From Comamonadaceae bacterium (GTDB taxonomy: Bacteria > Pseudomonadota > Gammaproteobacteria > Burkholderiales > Burkholderiaceae_C): a stretch of 46,750 bases of DNA. How positions within the stretch are numbered: position 1 is the stretch's first letter; each line of letters opens with the position of its first letter. Shown here in pieces: positions 40,132 through 46,750 of this stretch. The notes below the pieces were generated by a model. It worked only from the letters and a program-made list of their open reading frames with translations. It made no database searches and was not told the DNA's origin. Location of the stretch: assembly GCA_947378785.1 (NCBI GenBank), contig CANCLK010000019.1, forward strand, positions 1 to 46,750. The letters run 5' to 3'. The translations under genes and the position numbers were made by a program.

Positions 40132-40157
40132 TGGCGCTGTCACAGTAACATCGCAGC

Positions 40158-41078
40158 ATGCATTTTGACCTCAATGACCTGCGGCTGTTCCTGTTGGCAG
40201 CCGAAGAAGGCAGCCTGACCAAGGCCGCTGCCAAGCATCACCTGTCGCTGGCCGCTGCAAGCGCCCGCATCAAGGCGCTTGAAGTGCAGGCTGACCTTCC
40301 TTTGCTTTATCGGGAGGCTCGCGGTGTACGACTTTCGCCGCCGGGCCAAGCCTTTTTGCACCATGCCCGCCTAATCCTGTACCAGGTGGACCAGATGCAG
40401 GGGGACTTGAATGAGTATGGCGGCGGTCTGCGCGGTCATTTGCGGGTGTTTGCCAACACCACAGCCGTGACGGACTTTTTGCCGGAGCTGCTGCCACCGT
40501 TTCTGGCCGACAACCCGAAGGTGAATATCGACCTGCAGGAAAAACCGAACGCCGAGATCGCCCGTGGCGTGCAGGACGGCCGGGCTGATCTGGGCATCGT
40601 CGCCGGTCAGGTGGACACGTTGGGGCTGGAGCGCTTGCACTTCAGCACTGACAGGTTGGTGCTGGCCACCGCGCTGTCGCACCCCTTCGCGCAGCGCCAG
40701 CAAGTGGCTTTTGCCGACACACTGGATGAAGACGCCATTGGGATGCAGCCGGGCAGCACCTTGCAAATGTTTTTGGCGCAAGTGACAGAGCGCCTTGGCA
40801 AACCCATGAAGCTGCGCATTCAGTTGTCTAGTTTTGACGCCATGTGCCGGATGATTGGCGCGGGCGTCGGCGTGGGCATCGTGCCGGAGTCGACCGCGCT
40901 GCGTTATCAGGCGGCAATGGGCTTGGCGCTGGTGCAACTGAGTGACCCTTGGTGTGTGCGTGAGCGTTATATCTTGACGCGTGACCGCGCCGCCTTGCCG
41001 GCTTACGCGCAGTCGCTGATGGCGCGTTTGTGCGCGCATTTTGTGCGACCAGAGGCCGCGCCAAGCCAGCGACAATAG
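40158..41078 (+). CDS. LysR-family transcriptional regulator
   Basis: The 306-residue protein has an N-terminal winged helix (residues 1-62: F-D-L-N-D-L-R-L-F-L-L-A-A, S-L-T-K-A-A, A-A-A-S-A-R-I-K-A-L-E) and a substrate-binding domain (about 90-295) with E-L-L-P-P-F-L and D-L-G-I-V-A-G. It is divergent from the receptor/acyl-CoA operon, with a perfect LysR-type inverted repeat between, so it is very probably that operon's activator. The effector is likely a pathway acid or CoA intermediate. The start of the next gene lies 37 bp after its stop. Confidence 0.92.
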   Translation: MHFDLNDLRLFLLAAEEGSLTKAAAKHHLSLAAASARIKALEVQADLPLLYREARGVRLSPPGQAFLHHARLILYQVDQMQGDLNEYGGGLRGHLRVFANTTAVTDFLPELLPPFLADNPKVNIDLQEKPNAEIARGVQDGRADLGIVAGQVDTLGLERLHFSTDRLVLATALSHPFAQRQQVAFADTLDEDAIGMQPGSTLQMFLAQVTERLGKPMKLRIQLSSFDAMCRMIGAGVGVGIVPESTALRYQAAMGLALVQLSDPWCVRERYILTRDRAALPAYAQSLMARLCAHFVRPEAAPSQRQ

Positions 41079-41115
41079 CGCCCATACCGACCCGACACTC
41101 ATCGACAATACCGCC

Positions 41116-41907
41116 ATGGCACGCATGCAACTACAAGACATTTTATTTTCTCAAGGCTTTGGCACTCGGCGGGTTTGCGCCGGTTTGGTGCAACAGGGCA
41201 TGGTCATCGTCAACGGCGCTGTGTGCGATGACGCTGCCGCCGATTTTGAAGCCCAAGGGCTTCATTTCGCGGTGCAGGGCGTCGCCTGGGAGTACCACGA
41301 AAAGGCTTATTTGATGCTGCACAAGCCAACGGCATATGAGTGCTCGCAAAAGCCCAGCATGCACCCCAGCATCTACACCTTGCTGCCGGCACCGATTCGC
41401 CAGCGCGGTGGCGGAGCGGCGGCTGGCGTTCAGGCGGTGGGTCGGTTGGACCAAGACACCACCGGTTTGCTGCTGCTATCGGACGATGGCAAATTCATCC
41501 ACCGTATGAGTTCGCCGCGGCACCACGTGCCCAAGGTGTATGAGGTGACCGTCAAGCATCCGGTCGACGCGCTACAGGTGCAAAAACTGTTAGAAGGTGT
41601 GGTGCTGGACGACGACCCAAAACCGGTGCGAGCGGCCGCTTGCGTGCAAACCGGCGAACTGCAGCTCAGTCTGACGCTGACTGAGGGCAAATACCACCAA
41701 GTCAAGCGCATGATCGCGGCGGTGAGCAACCGGGTTGAACTGCTGCACCGCTCGCGCATTGGCGGCTTGTTGCTGCCGGCTGACTTGGCCGCCGGCCAGT
41801 GGCGCTGGCTGACGGTAGACGATCTGGCGAGTATTTCCGCCCCCGTGTCGGCTGCCGCGTTGCCTGACACGTTGAATGAGACTTCGGCCGCTACACTGGC
41901 GCGCTGA
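41116..41907 (+). CDS. RsuA-family pseudouridine synthase
   Basis: The frame is open further upstream into the LysR gene, but the ATG at 41116 gives the family's usual start. The 263-residue protein has an S4 RNA-binding domain (residues 1-50: L-Q-D-I-L-F-S-Q-G-F-G-T-R-R). A catalytic domain follows with the G-R-L-D-Q-D-T-T-G motif (Asp112) and Y-H-Q-V-K-R-M. It isomerises uridine in rRNA, most likely position 516 of 16S if it is RsuA, although RluE/RluF-like roles cannot be excluded. The C-terminal tail extends about 25 residues beyond the fold. It begins a run of tightly packed + strand genes. Confidence 0.88.
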   Translation: MARMQLQDILFSQGFGTRRVCAGLVQQGMVIVNGAVCDDAAADFEAQGLHFAVQGVAWEYHEKAYLMLHKPTAYECSQKPSMHPSIYTLLPAPIRQRGGGAAAGVQAVGRLDQDTTGLLLLSDDGKFIHRMSSPRHHVPKVYEVTVKHPVDALQVQKLLEGVVLDDDPKPVRAAACVQTGELQLSLTLTEGKYHQVKRMIAAVSNRVELLHRSRIGGLLLPADLAAGQWRWLTVDDLASISAPVSAAALPDTLNETSAATLAR

Positions 41908-41923
41908 TCAGACGAGGCATTTT

Positions 41924-42937
41924 GTGATTACTGCATCCCGCTTTCTTCCTTTTGTGTTGGCGTTGTTGTCGGCGTCGACGTTCGGCTCGTTGGCTGCCAC
42001 GCCGGTCCCGGCTGTTGCGTCAGCGCCGTTTGTCGCACCTTTGTTTGTGCTGAACTCGCTGGACAACAGTGTCAGTGTGTTGGACATGACGACCTGGACT
42101 GAAATCCGGCGTATCGCCACTGGCAAGCAGCCGCACCATCTGTACATGACGCCTGATGAAAAGTCGGTGATCGTGGCCAATGCGTTGTCGGACTCGCTGA
42201 CCTTCATCGACCCCAAAACCGCCGAGATTCAGCGCACGGTGCGTGGCGTTCTGGACCCTTACCACCTGCGCTTTTCGCCGGATATGAAGTGGTTTGTGAC
42301 GGCAGCCAACCGGCTCAATCACATTGATATTTTTCGCTGGGACGGCAGCAACATGACGCTGGCCAAGCGCGTGTCAACAGGCAAGACGCCGAGCCACCTG
42401 TGGATTGACAGCAAGAGCAGCACGGTTTATTCGACCATGCAGGACAGCGACGAATTGATTGCCTTGGATCTGAAGACGCAAGCCATCAAGTGGCGCGTCA
42501 AAACCGGCCCGATGCCGGCCGACTTGTTTGGCACGGCCGATGACAAACGTATTTTGGTGGCGTTGACGGGCAGCGACGCGGTCGAGGTCTATGACGTTTC
42601 TGGGCCACAGCCTGCGCGCAGCAAAGTCATCAAAACCGGGCTGGGTGCGCATGCGTTTCGGGCCCTGGGCGACGGCCGCCATGTGCTGGTGAGCAACCGC
42701 GTCGCCAACTCCATCAGCAAGATTGACCTGCAGACCTTGGAGGTCGTCGGCCGCTTTGCGGTGCCGGGTGGTCCTGACTGCATGGAGGTGACGCGCGACG
42801 GCAAGCAGTTGTTCGTGTCTTCTCGCTGGGCCCGCAAGCTGACCGTAATAGATCTGGCCAGCGGCAAGTTAGTCCGGCAGGTGAATGTTGGAAAGAGCCC
42901 GCATGGCGTCTGGACTTTGGATCACGCGTCGCGCTGA
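41924..42937 (+). CDS. YncE-like beta-propeller protein, exported
   Basis: I chose the GTG at 41924, which has GAGG 6 bp upstream and opens a signal peptide ending around S-L-A-A (residue 25). An ATG at 41876 would lie inside the preceding gene. The 337-residue product has about seven repeats with the YncE/NHL pattern, for example N-S-L-D-N-S-V-S-V-L-D, I-A-T-G-K-Q-P-H-H-L and V-G-K-S-P-H-G-V-W. This is a seven-bladed propeller of the 40-residue YVTN type in the periplasm. Relatives bind DNA, quinones or partner proteins; the ligand here is unknown. Its end overlaps the deacetylase gene by 35 bp, suggesting a shared task. Confidence 0.85.
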   Translation: MITASRFLPFVLALLSASTFGSLAATPVPAVASAPFVAPLFVLNSLDNSVSVLDMTTWTEIRRIATGKQPHHLYMTPDEKSVIVANALSDSLTFIDPKTAEIQRTVRGVLDPYHLRFSPDMKWFVTAANRLNHIDIFRWDGSNMTLAKRVSTGKTPSHLWIDSKSSTVYSTMQDSDELIALDLKTQAIKWRVKTGPMPADLFGTADDKRILVALTGSDAVEVYDVSGPQPARSKVIKTGLGAHAFRALGDGRHVLVSNRVANSISKIDLQTLEVVGRFAVPGGPDCMEVTRDGKQLFVSSRWARKLTVIDLASGKLVRQVNVGKSPHGVWTLDHASR

Positions 42938-43766
42938 CGTGCTGGCCCGCGTCGTCGGCTTGGCTGTGTTGGCAGGGTTTGCGCCTGCGCTGTGGGCGGG
43001 TGTCTGCGCTGCACCTGTTTACCTGACCTTTGACACCGGCCACATGGCGGTAGCCCCGTTGATCGCCGACGTGCTGAAAAAGAACGATGTGCAGGTCACG
43101 TTTTTCGCCGCGCAAGAGCGGACCCAATCGGGCAACGGAAGCTTGGGCAGTGACTGGGCCAGTTGGTGGAAAGCCCGCGCCGCCGAAGGCCACGAATTTG
43201 CCTCTCACACCTACGATCACACTTATTGGCGTGCTGATGTCGTCGCGAAAAATCAGGCTGTGCGCTTTCGGGTTCGGCCTTCAGCCGGCCCTTTAGAAGG
43301 GAAAGAACAGGTCTGGACTGCCGCGCAGTACTGCGCCGAAATTCATAAATCTGATGTGCGCTTGCAGGAGATCACCGGTCAAAAAACGCTGCCGCTGTTT
43401 CGGGCGCCTGGCGGCAAGACCTCGCCTGAACTGCTGAAGGCGGCGCTCAGCTGCGGCTATGCGCATGTGGCTTGGGCGCCGGCGGGATTTTTGGGTGATG
43501 AGTTGTCAAGCGAGCGATTCCCCAATGCGCAGTTGCTGCAAAAAGCCCTGCGCGATATTCAGGCGGGCGATATTTTGGTGGCGCACTTAGGCATCTGGTC
43601 ACGCCAAGATCCGTGGGCACCCGCCGTGCTGGAGCCTCTGATCGTCGGTCTCAAAGCGCGAGGTTTTTGCTTTGCCACCTTGCGCGAGCATCCGCAGTAC
43701 AAAGGCTGGATCGCGCAGGCAGCTAAAGCATCCAGCCCGGCAGCTATTTCCGGAGGTCGACTATGA
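42903..43766 (+). CDS. Polysaccharide deacetylase (NodB domain), exported
   Basis: The ATG at 42903 has GGAAAGAG 5 bp upstream; an ATG at 42885 would add six residues. The 287-residue protein has a membrane-targeting leader (about 13-34) and a NodB domain. Motif 1 is T-F-D-T-G with Asp44, motif 2 is S-H-T-Y-D-H with His102 and His106, and motif 3 is R-A-P-G-G-K. The second Asp of the usual T-F-D-D-G is Thr45, so metal binding may differ from classical enzymes. It would remove N-acetyl groups from a cell-surface glycan or peptidoglycan. It overlaps the propeller gene upstream and the desaturase-like gene downstream. Confidence 0.88.
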   Translation: MASGLWITRRADVLARVVGLAVLAGFAPALWAGVCAAPVYLTFDTGHMAVAPLIADVLKKNDVQVTFFAAQERTQSGNGSLGSDWASWWKARAAEGHEFASHTYDHTYWRADVVAKNQAVRFRVRPSAGPLEGKEQVWTAAQYCAEIHKSDVRLQEITGQKTLPLFRAPGGKTSPELLKAALSCGYAHVAWAPAGFLGDELSSERFPNAQLLQKALRDIQAGDILVAHLGIWSRQDPWAPAVLEPLIVGLKARGFCFATLREHPQYKGWIAQAAKASSPAAISGGRL

Positions 43767-44686
43767 ACTGGTTCAGTGAAGCCTTCGCTGCCGTTCAGCA
43801 GCAGTTGTTTGAAGTGGTCGCGCCTTGGCTGTACCAATGGGGTATGGGTAATTTGCTGGAAGACGCGTACGCTGCCAGCACTTGGCTGTTGGTTGGGCTG
43901 ATCCAGATCGCGGTGCTGCTGCTGGTGGTTGGTCCCTTGCAACGCTGGCGGCCCGCCGAGCCGGTGACTGACCGCGCGACCATTCGCACCGACGTGATTT
44001 ACACCCTGATTCACCGCTTGGGTCTGTTTCGGGTGGCACTTTTTTTCACGCTGGAGCCGATGTTCAATAGCGGCTTCGGTTTCTTGCGGACCGCTGGCGT
44101 GGGGACCTTTCATTTGGACCAAGTGTGGCCAGGCCTGACCGACGGCGCGGTCGCCAGCTTTCTTATTTATTTACTGGCGTTGGACCTTGCAGCTTATTGG
44201 CTGCACCGTGGACAGCACCGCATCGGTATTTGGTGGCGGCTGCATTCTCTGCACCATTCGCAGCGGCAGATGACCATGTGGAGCGACAACCGCAACCACC
44301 TGGTCGATGACGTGCTGGTGAGTGTTTTACTGGTGCTGCTGTCGCAGTTGATTGGTGTGGCGCCGGAGCAATTCGTCGCCATCGTGGCGCTGACGCAGCT
44401 CAGCGAAAGTCTGCAGCACGCGAATGTGCGTTTGAGCTTTGGACGCATCGGCGAGCGGCTCTGGGTCAGCCCGCTGTTTCACCGGGTACACCACAGCGTT
44501 CATTCTGGTGATTGCAACTATGGCGTGTTGTTGCCGTGGTGGGACCAGTTGTTTGGTACGGCCAACTTCCAGACCCATTACGACCCGACGGGTGTCAACG
44601 ACTCGCAGAAGGCCATGATCGATGACGGCCCTGGCCTGTGGTCTCAGCAGTGGCGGGGACTGAAACGACTCTTGGGGTATGCATGA
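43763..44686 (+). CDS. Sterol desaturase/fatty acid hydroxylase-family membrane protein
   Basis: The 307-residue protein has several membrane helices and the di-iron histidine clusters of the family: H-R-G-Q-H, H-S-L-H-H, and H-R-V-H-H-S-V-H near residue 245. Such enzymes hydroxylate or desaturate lipids. The substrate in a bacterium without sterols is more likely a hopanoid, carotenoid, fatty acid or ether lipid. The ATG overlaps the deacetylase stop, and its own stop overlaps the next ATG, so expression is tightly coupled with both. Confidence 0.88.
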   Translation: MNWFSEAFAAVQQQLFEVVAPWLYQWGMGNLLEDAYAASTWLLVGLIQIAVLLLVVGPLQRWRPAEPVTDRATIRTDVIYTLIHRLGLFRVALFFTLEPMFNSGFGFLRTAGVGTFHLDQVWPGLTDGAVASFLIYLLALDLAAYWLHRGQHRIGIWWRLHSLHHSQRQMTMWSDNRNHLVDDVLVSVLLVLLSQLIGVAPEQFVAIVALTQLSESLQHANVRLSFGRIGERLWVSPLFHRVHHSVHSGDCNYGVLLPWWDQLFGTANFQTHYDPTGVNDSQKAMIDDGPGLWSQQWRGLKRLLGYA

Positions 44687-45522
44687 ACAGGCTGATAGAT
44701 TCCTTTTGGCGCGCCACGCTGTATTGCCTGCACCCACGGGTGATCTCCTTGTCTTTTTTGCCGCTGGTCATCATGGCAGTGGTCTCGCTGGGGCTGGGTT
44801 ACTTTTATTGGAACGATGCGATCGACCTGTTGCGCGCGCAGCTGGACAGCTACCAGTTGGTTGGCAGCATGACGGAGTGGCTGGGAGGTCTAGGGCTGAG
44901 TGATCTGCGGCTGGTGATGGCACCCGCACTGCTGTTGTTCATGGCCATACCCGTCATCGTTATCGTCTCGCTGCTATTTGTTGCGCTGTTGATGACGCCG
45001 ACGATGGTCGCGCTGGTGGCTGAGCGGCGTTTCCCCTTGCTACAACGCCGGCAGGGTGCCTCGTTTTGGGCCAGTTTACTGTGGAGTCTGGCGTCGACAC
45101 TGATGGCTTGCTTGGCCTTGCTGTTGTCGTTGCCCCTGTGGTTGATTCCGCCGTTGGTGTTGGTAGTGCCGCCGCTGATCTGGGGCTGGCTGACTTACCG
45201 TGTCATGGCGTATGACGCCTTGGCCGAGCACGCCAGTGCCGAAGAGCGTGAGCAGGTTTTCAAGACGCATCGGATTCCTTTGCTCTGTATTGGTGTCTTG
45301 AGTGGTTATCTGGGCGCGGCGCCAAGCTTGATCTGGGCCTCGGGCGCTATGTTTGTCGCGATGGCACCGATTCTGGTGCCTATCGCTATCTGGATCTACA
45401 CCCTTGTGTTTGCTTTTTCTTCGCTCTGGTTCGCGCATTACGCCTTGTCTGCTTTGCAGCAGTTGAGAGCGCAGAATGCCACCGCGACAGCAGCAGAAAA
45501 TTTCAATCGTCTTTCTAACTGA
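44683..45522 (+). CDS. EI24/CysZ-like integral membrane protein
   Basis: The ATG at 44683 overlaps the desaturase-like stop (ATGA); an ATG at 44638 lies inside that gene. The 279-residue protein begins with S-F-W-R-A-T-L-Y-C-L-H-P and has at least four long hydrophobic stretches, typical of the EI24 domain shared with the sulfate permease CysZ. No sulfate-assimilation genes are nearby, so sulfate transport is not assured. The short cytoplasmic tail is Ala/Thr-rich. The CinA-like gene follows after 20 bp. Confidence 0.82.
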   Translation: MNRLIDSFWRATLYCLHPRVISLSFLPLVIMAVVSLGLGYFYWNDAIDLLRAQLDSYQLVGSMTEWLGGLGLSDLRLVMAPALLLFMAIPVIVIVSLLFVALLMTPTMVALVAERRFPLLQRRQGASFWASLLWSLASTLMACLALLLSLPLWLIPPLVLVVPPLIWGWLTYRVMAYDALAEHASAEEREQVFKTHRIPLLCIGVLSGYLGAAPSLIWASGAMFVAMAPILVPIAIWIYTLVFAFSSLWFAHYALSALQQLRAQNATATAAENFNRLSN

Positions 45523-45542
45523 GCGTTTAGCACTTTCACACC

Positions 45543-46391
45543 ATGTCTCAAAAATTCGGAGTCATCATCATTGGTGACGAAATTCTCTCCGGCAAACGTG
45601 CCGACAAGCACCTGCCCAAAACCATCGAACTGCTGGGTGCTCGCGGCCTGCAACTGAGTTATGCGGACTACGTGGGTGACGACCCTGAGCGCATCACCGC
45701 GACGTTGGCGCGGGCCTTTGTGGCTGCCCGGGAACACGGCGATGTGGTCTTTTCCTGCGGCGGCATTGGCGCCACACCTGACGACTACACGCGCCAGTGC
45801 GCCGCGCGGGCGCTGGGCGTCGAGTTGGCGTTGCACCCCGAGGCCAAGGTGCTGATCCGTGATCGCATGCACGACGTCGCGCGGGAGCAGGGCTTGCCCT
45901 ACGAACCAGACCGCGAAGACAACATCCATCGTCTCAACATGGGCACGTTCCCGGTGGGCGCCAGCATCATCCCGAACCCCTACAACAAGATTCCGGGTTT
46001 CTTTTGTTCCGCCGGGCCATCCAAAGTCGTGAGTGTCCAAGCGGGTGCGGTCTACTTCGTGCCTGGCTTTCCCGTCATGGCCTGGCCCATGATCGAGTGG
46101 GTGCTCGACACCCACTACGGCCACTTGCACCAACTGCAGGCCTACAGTGAAAAATCGGTGATTGTCATGGGCTCCATGGAGGCCATGCTGACGCCCCTGA
46201 TGATCGAGCTGGAAGCGCGCCATCCAGGCATCAAGGTGTTCAGCCTGCCCAGCGTGGATCATCCGCAATACGGACGGCATATTGAGTTGGGTGTCAAAGG
46301 TGCACCCGCTGAGGTCAATGCGGCCTATCCAGCGTTGTTGGCAGGCTTGCATCTTTTCAACCTCAAACTTGGCCCTGAATTGGTGCGTTAA
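45543..46391 (+). CDS. CinA-type molybdopterin-binding domain protein
   Basis: The 282-residue protein starts with F-G-V-I-I-I-G-D-E-I-L-S-G-K-R, the hallmark of the MoCF/CinA N-terminal domain. S-C-G-G-I-G-A-T-P-D-D near residue 75 and V-P-G-F-P-V-M near 175 follow. The C-terminal nicotinamide-nucleotide amidase domain of full-length CinA is absent, so pncC activity is not expected. Known relatives take part in NAD-derivative or nucleotide-sugar pyrophosphate turnover, or are simply annotated competence/damage-inducible. Its role here is unclear. Confidence 0.88.
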   Translation: MSQKFGVIIIGDEILSGKRADKHLPKTIELLGARGLQLSYADYVGDDPERITATLARAFVAAREHGDVVFSCGGIGATPDDYTRQCAARALGVELALHPEAKVLIRDRMHDVAREQGLPYEPDREDNIHRLNMGTFPVGASIIPNPYNKIPGFFCSAGPSKVVSVQAGAVYFVPGFPVMAWPMIEWVLDTHYGHLHQLQAYSEKSVIVMGSMEAMLTPLMIELEARHPGIKVFSLPSVDHPQYGRHIELGVKGAPAEVNAAYPALLAGLHLFNLKLGPELVR

Positions 46392-46395
46392 TCGG

Positions 46396-46412
46396 CGCAC
46401 CTAAATAGTGCG
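46396..46412. promoter_or_regulatory. NtrC-like binding site
   Basis: CGCAC-CTAAATA-GTGCG is a 17-bp element with perfect 5-bp arms. It fits the NtrC consensus TGCAC-Y-N5-R-GTGCA except at the two outermost bases. It lies immediately upstream of the TATAAT at 46418, so NtrC bound here could also repress that promoter. Confidence 0.6.
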
Positions 46413-46569
46413 TTGCATATAATCCAATTTGGTGCAATAAAACGCACTTCAAGCCGGTTTTAAGTTGTTTGAGGCCCCCACTTTTTGTGATTCTTGTTCA
46501 GTTTGTGGCCAAAAACGCCGCAGTTGACGGCACAATGGACGGTTGGGTTTGGCAAAAGTTACACCCCAC

Positions 46570-46585
46570 TGGCATAAAAAGTGCA
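46570..46585 (+). promoter_or_regulatory. Sigma-54-type (-24/-12) promoter of glnA
   Basis: TGGCAT-AAAAA-GTGCA matches the consensus TGGCAC-R-N4-TTGCW at nine of the eleven core positions, with correct GG-N10-GC spacing. The start point would fall near 46596, about 43 bp before the glnA ATG. Confidence 0.6.
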
Positions 46586-46638
46586 TTCCATGGCACTGAG
46601 CAGATTTTTTAACCACCATCCAGCAACAGGAGATTCTG

Positions 46639-46750
46639 ATGGCAAAGACCGTCGCAGACGTCATGAAAATGGTCAAGGAAAACGAAGTCAAGTTTGTTGA
46701 CTTCCGCTTCACTGACACCCGTGGTAAAGAGCAGCACGTCACCGTGCCTG
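46639..46750 (+). CDS. glnA: Glutamine synthetase, type I (3' partial)
   Basis: The first 37 codons are present; the gene runs off the window. The start [14 protein letters not shown], then [17 protein letters not shown], is the conserved N-terminus of bacterial type I glutamine synthetase. The enzyme makes glutamine from glutamate and ammonia using ATP, as a cytoplasmic dodecamer, and in this group is normally controlled by adenylylation and by NtrBC. CAGGAG precedes the ATG. The sigma-54-like promoter and NtrC-like palindrome upstream fit nitrogen control. Confidence 0.95.
   Translation, partial: MAKTVADVMKMVKENEVKFVDFRFTDTRGKEQHVTVP

Larger units (their letters stand above)
46392..46638 (+). 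promoter_or_regulatory. glnA upstream regulatory region
   Basis: This 247-bp gap holds an NtrC-like palindrome (46396-46412), an overlapping TATAAT hexamer at 46418-46423 that could be the -10 of a vegetative promoter, and a sigma-54-type element (46570-46585). The arrangement, with an activator site about 180 bp upstream of the sigma-54 promoter and beside a vegetative promoter, resembles the two-promoter layout of enterobacterial glnA. Confidence 0.65.

Noticed and set aside
45438..46400. 320-codon open frame on the minus strand
   Set aside because: It is antisense to the CinA-like gene, whose conserved motifs are unmistakable.
46449..46742. 97-codon minus-strand frame near the end
   Set aside because: It covers the glnA promoter and start codon in antisense and shows no protein-like features.

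Overview
The window looks like chromosomal DNA of a betaproteobacterium, most likely Burkholderiales and probably Comamonadaceae. The grounds are seven Bug/TctC-type periplasmic receptors, the style of the LysR and LacI regulators, family III CoA-transferases, moderately high GC, and protein sequences that read like that family. This rests on recognition of the sequences, not on a search. No rRNA, tRNA, CRISPR array, insertion sequence or prophage was recognised.

Layout. 1-431 is the tail of a YdeI/OmpD-associated-type gene. 432-1156 is non-coding with one strong terminator-like hairpin. 1157-2179 is an exported alpha/beta hydrolase. 2369-10506 is the most unusual block: six tightly spaced + strand genes encoding a lipoprotein, an OmpA-type peptidoglycan binder, a CHASE2 membrane sensor without an output domain, a periplasmic caspase-like protease with an EF-hand loop, a small exported protein, and a large exported repeat/CHAT protease. 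Two clan CD cysteine peptidases thus sit in one envelope-directed operon. 10512-14787 holds a bicupin, a beta-CASP metallo-hydrolase, a SOUL protein, a DUF2892-like membrane peptide, a helical protein and a YgiW-like OB-fold protein. Two perfect FNR-type boxes (TTGAT-N4-ATCAA) lie in this section.

14817-40036 is catabolic and accessory. Part A (14.8-22.3 kb) has a CoA-transferase fused to an amidohydrolase, a CitE-like lyase, two Bug receptors, a GlcD-type FAD dehydrogenase and a LacI regulator. Part B (22.4-31.1 kb) is a + strand operon: GntR regulator, carboxymuconolactone decarboxylase-like protein, two-subunit molybdenum hydroxylase, three Bug receptors, RraA-like aldolase and serine hydrolase. 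Part C (32.4-40.0 kb, minus strand) has a HTD2/MaoC-like hydratase, acyl-CoA dehydrogenase, CoA-transferase, MmgE/PrpD protein, CitE-like lyase and two Bug receptors, read divergently from a LysR gene. The gene content of C fits activation, hydration and lyase cleavage of a branched C5 dicarboxylate (itaconate/mesaconate/methylsuccinate type). An HTH-receiver fusion regulator sits between B and C.

41116-46391 is a compact + strand run of overlapping genes (pseudouridine synthase, beta-propeller, polysaccharide deacetylase, sterol-desaturase-like protein, EI24/CysZ-like protein, CinA/MoCF-domain protein). The window ends in the first 37 codons of glnA, preceded by a sigma-54-like promoter and an NtrC-like palindrome.
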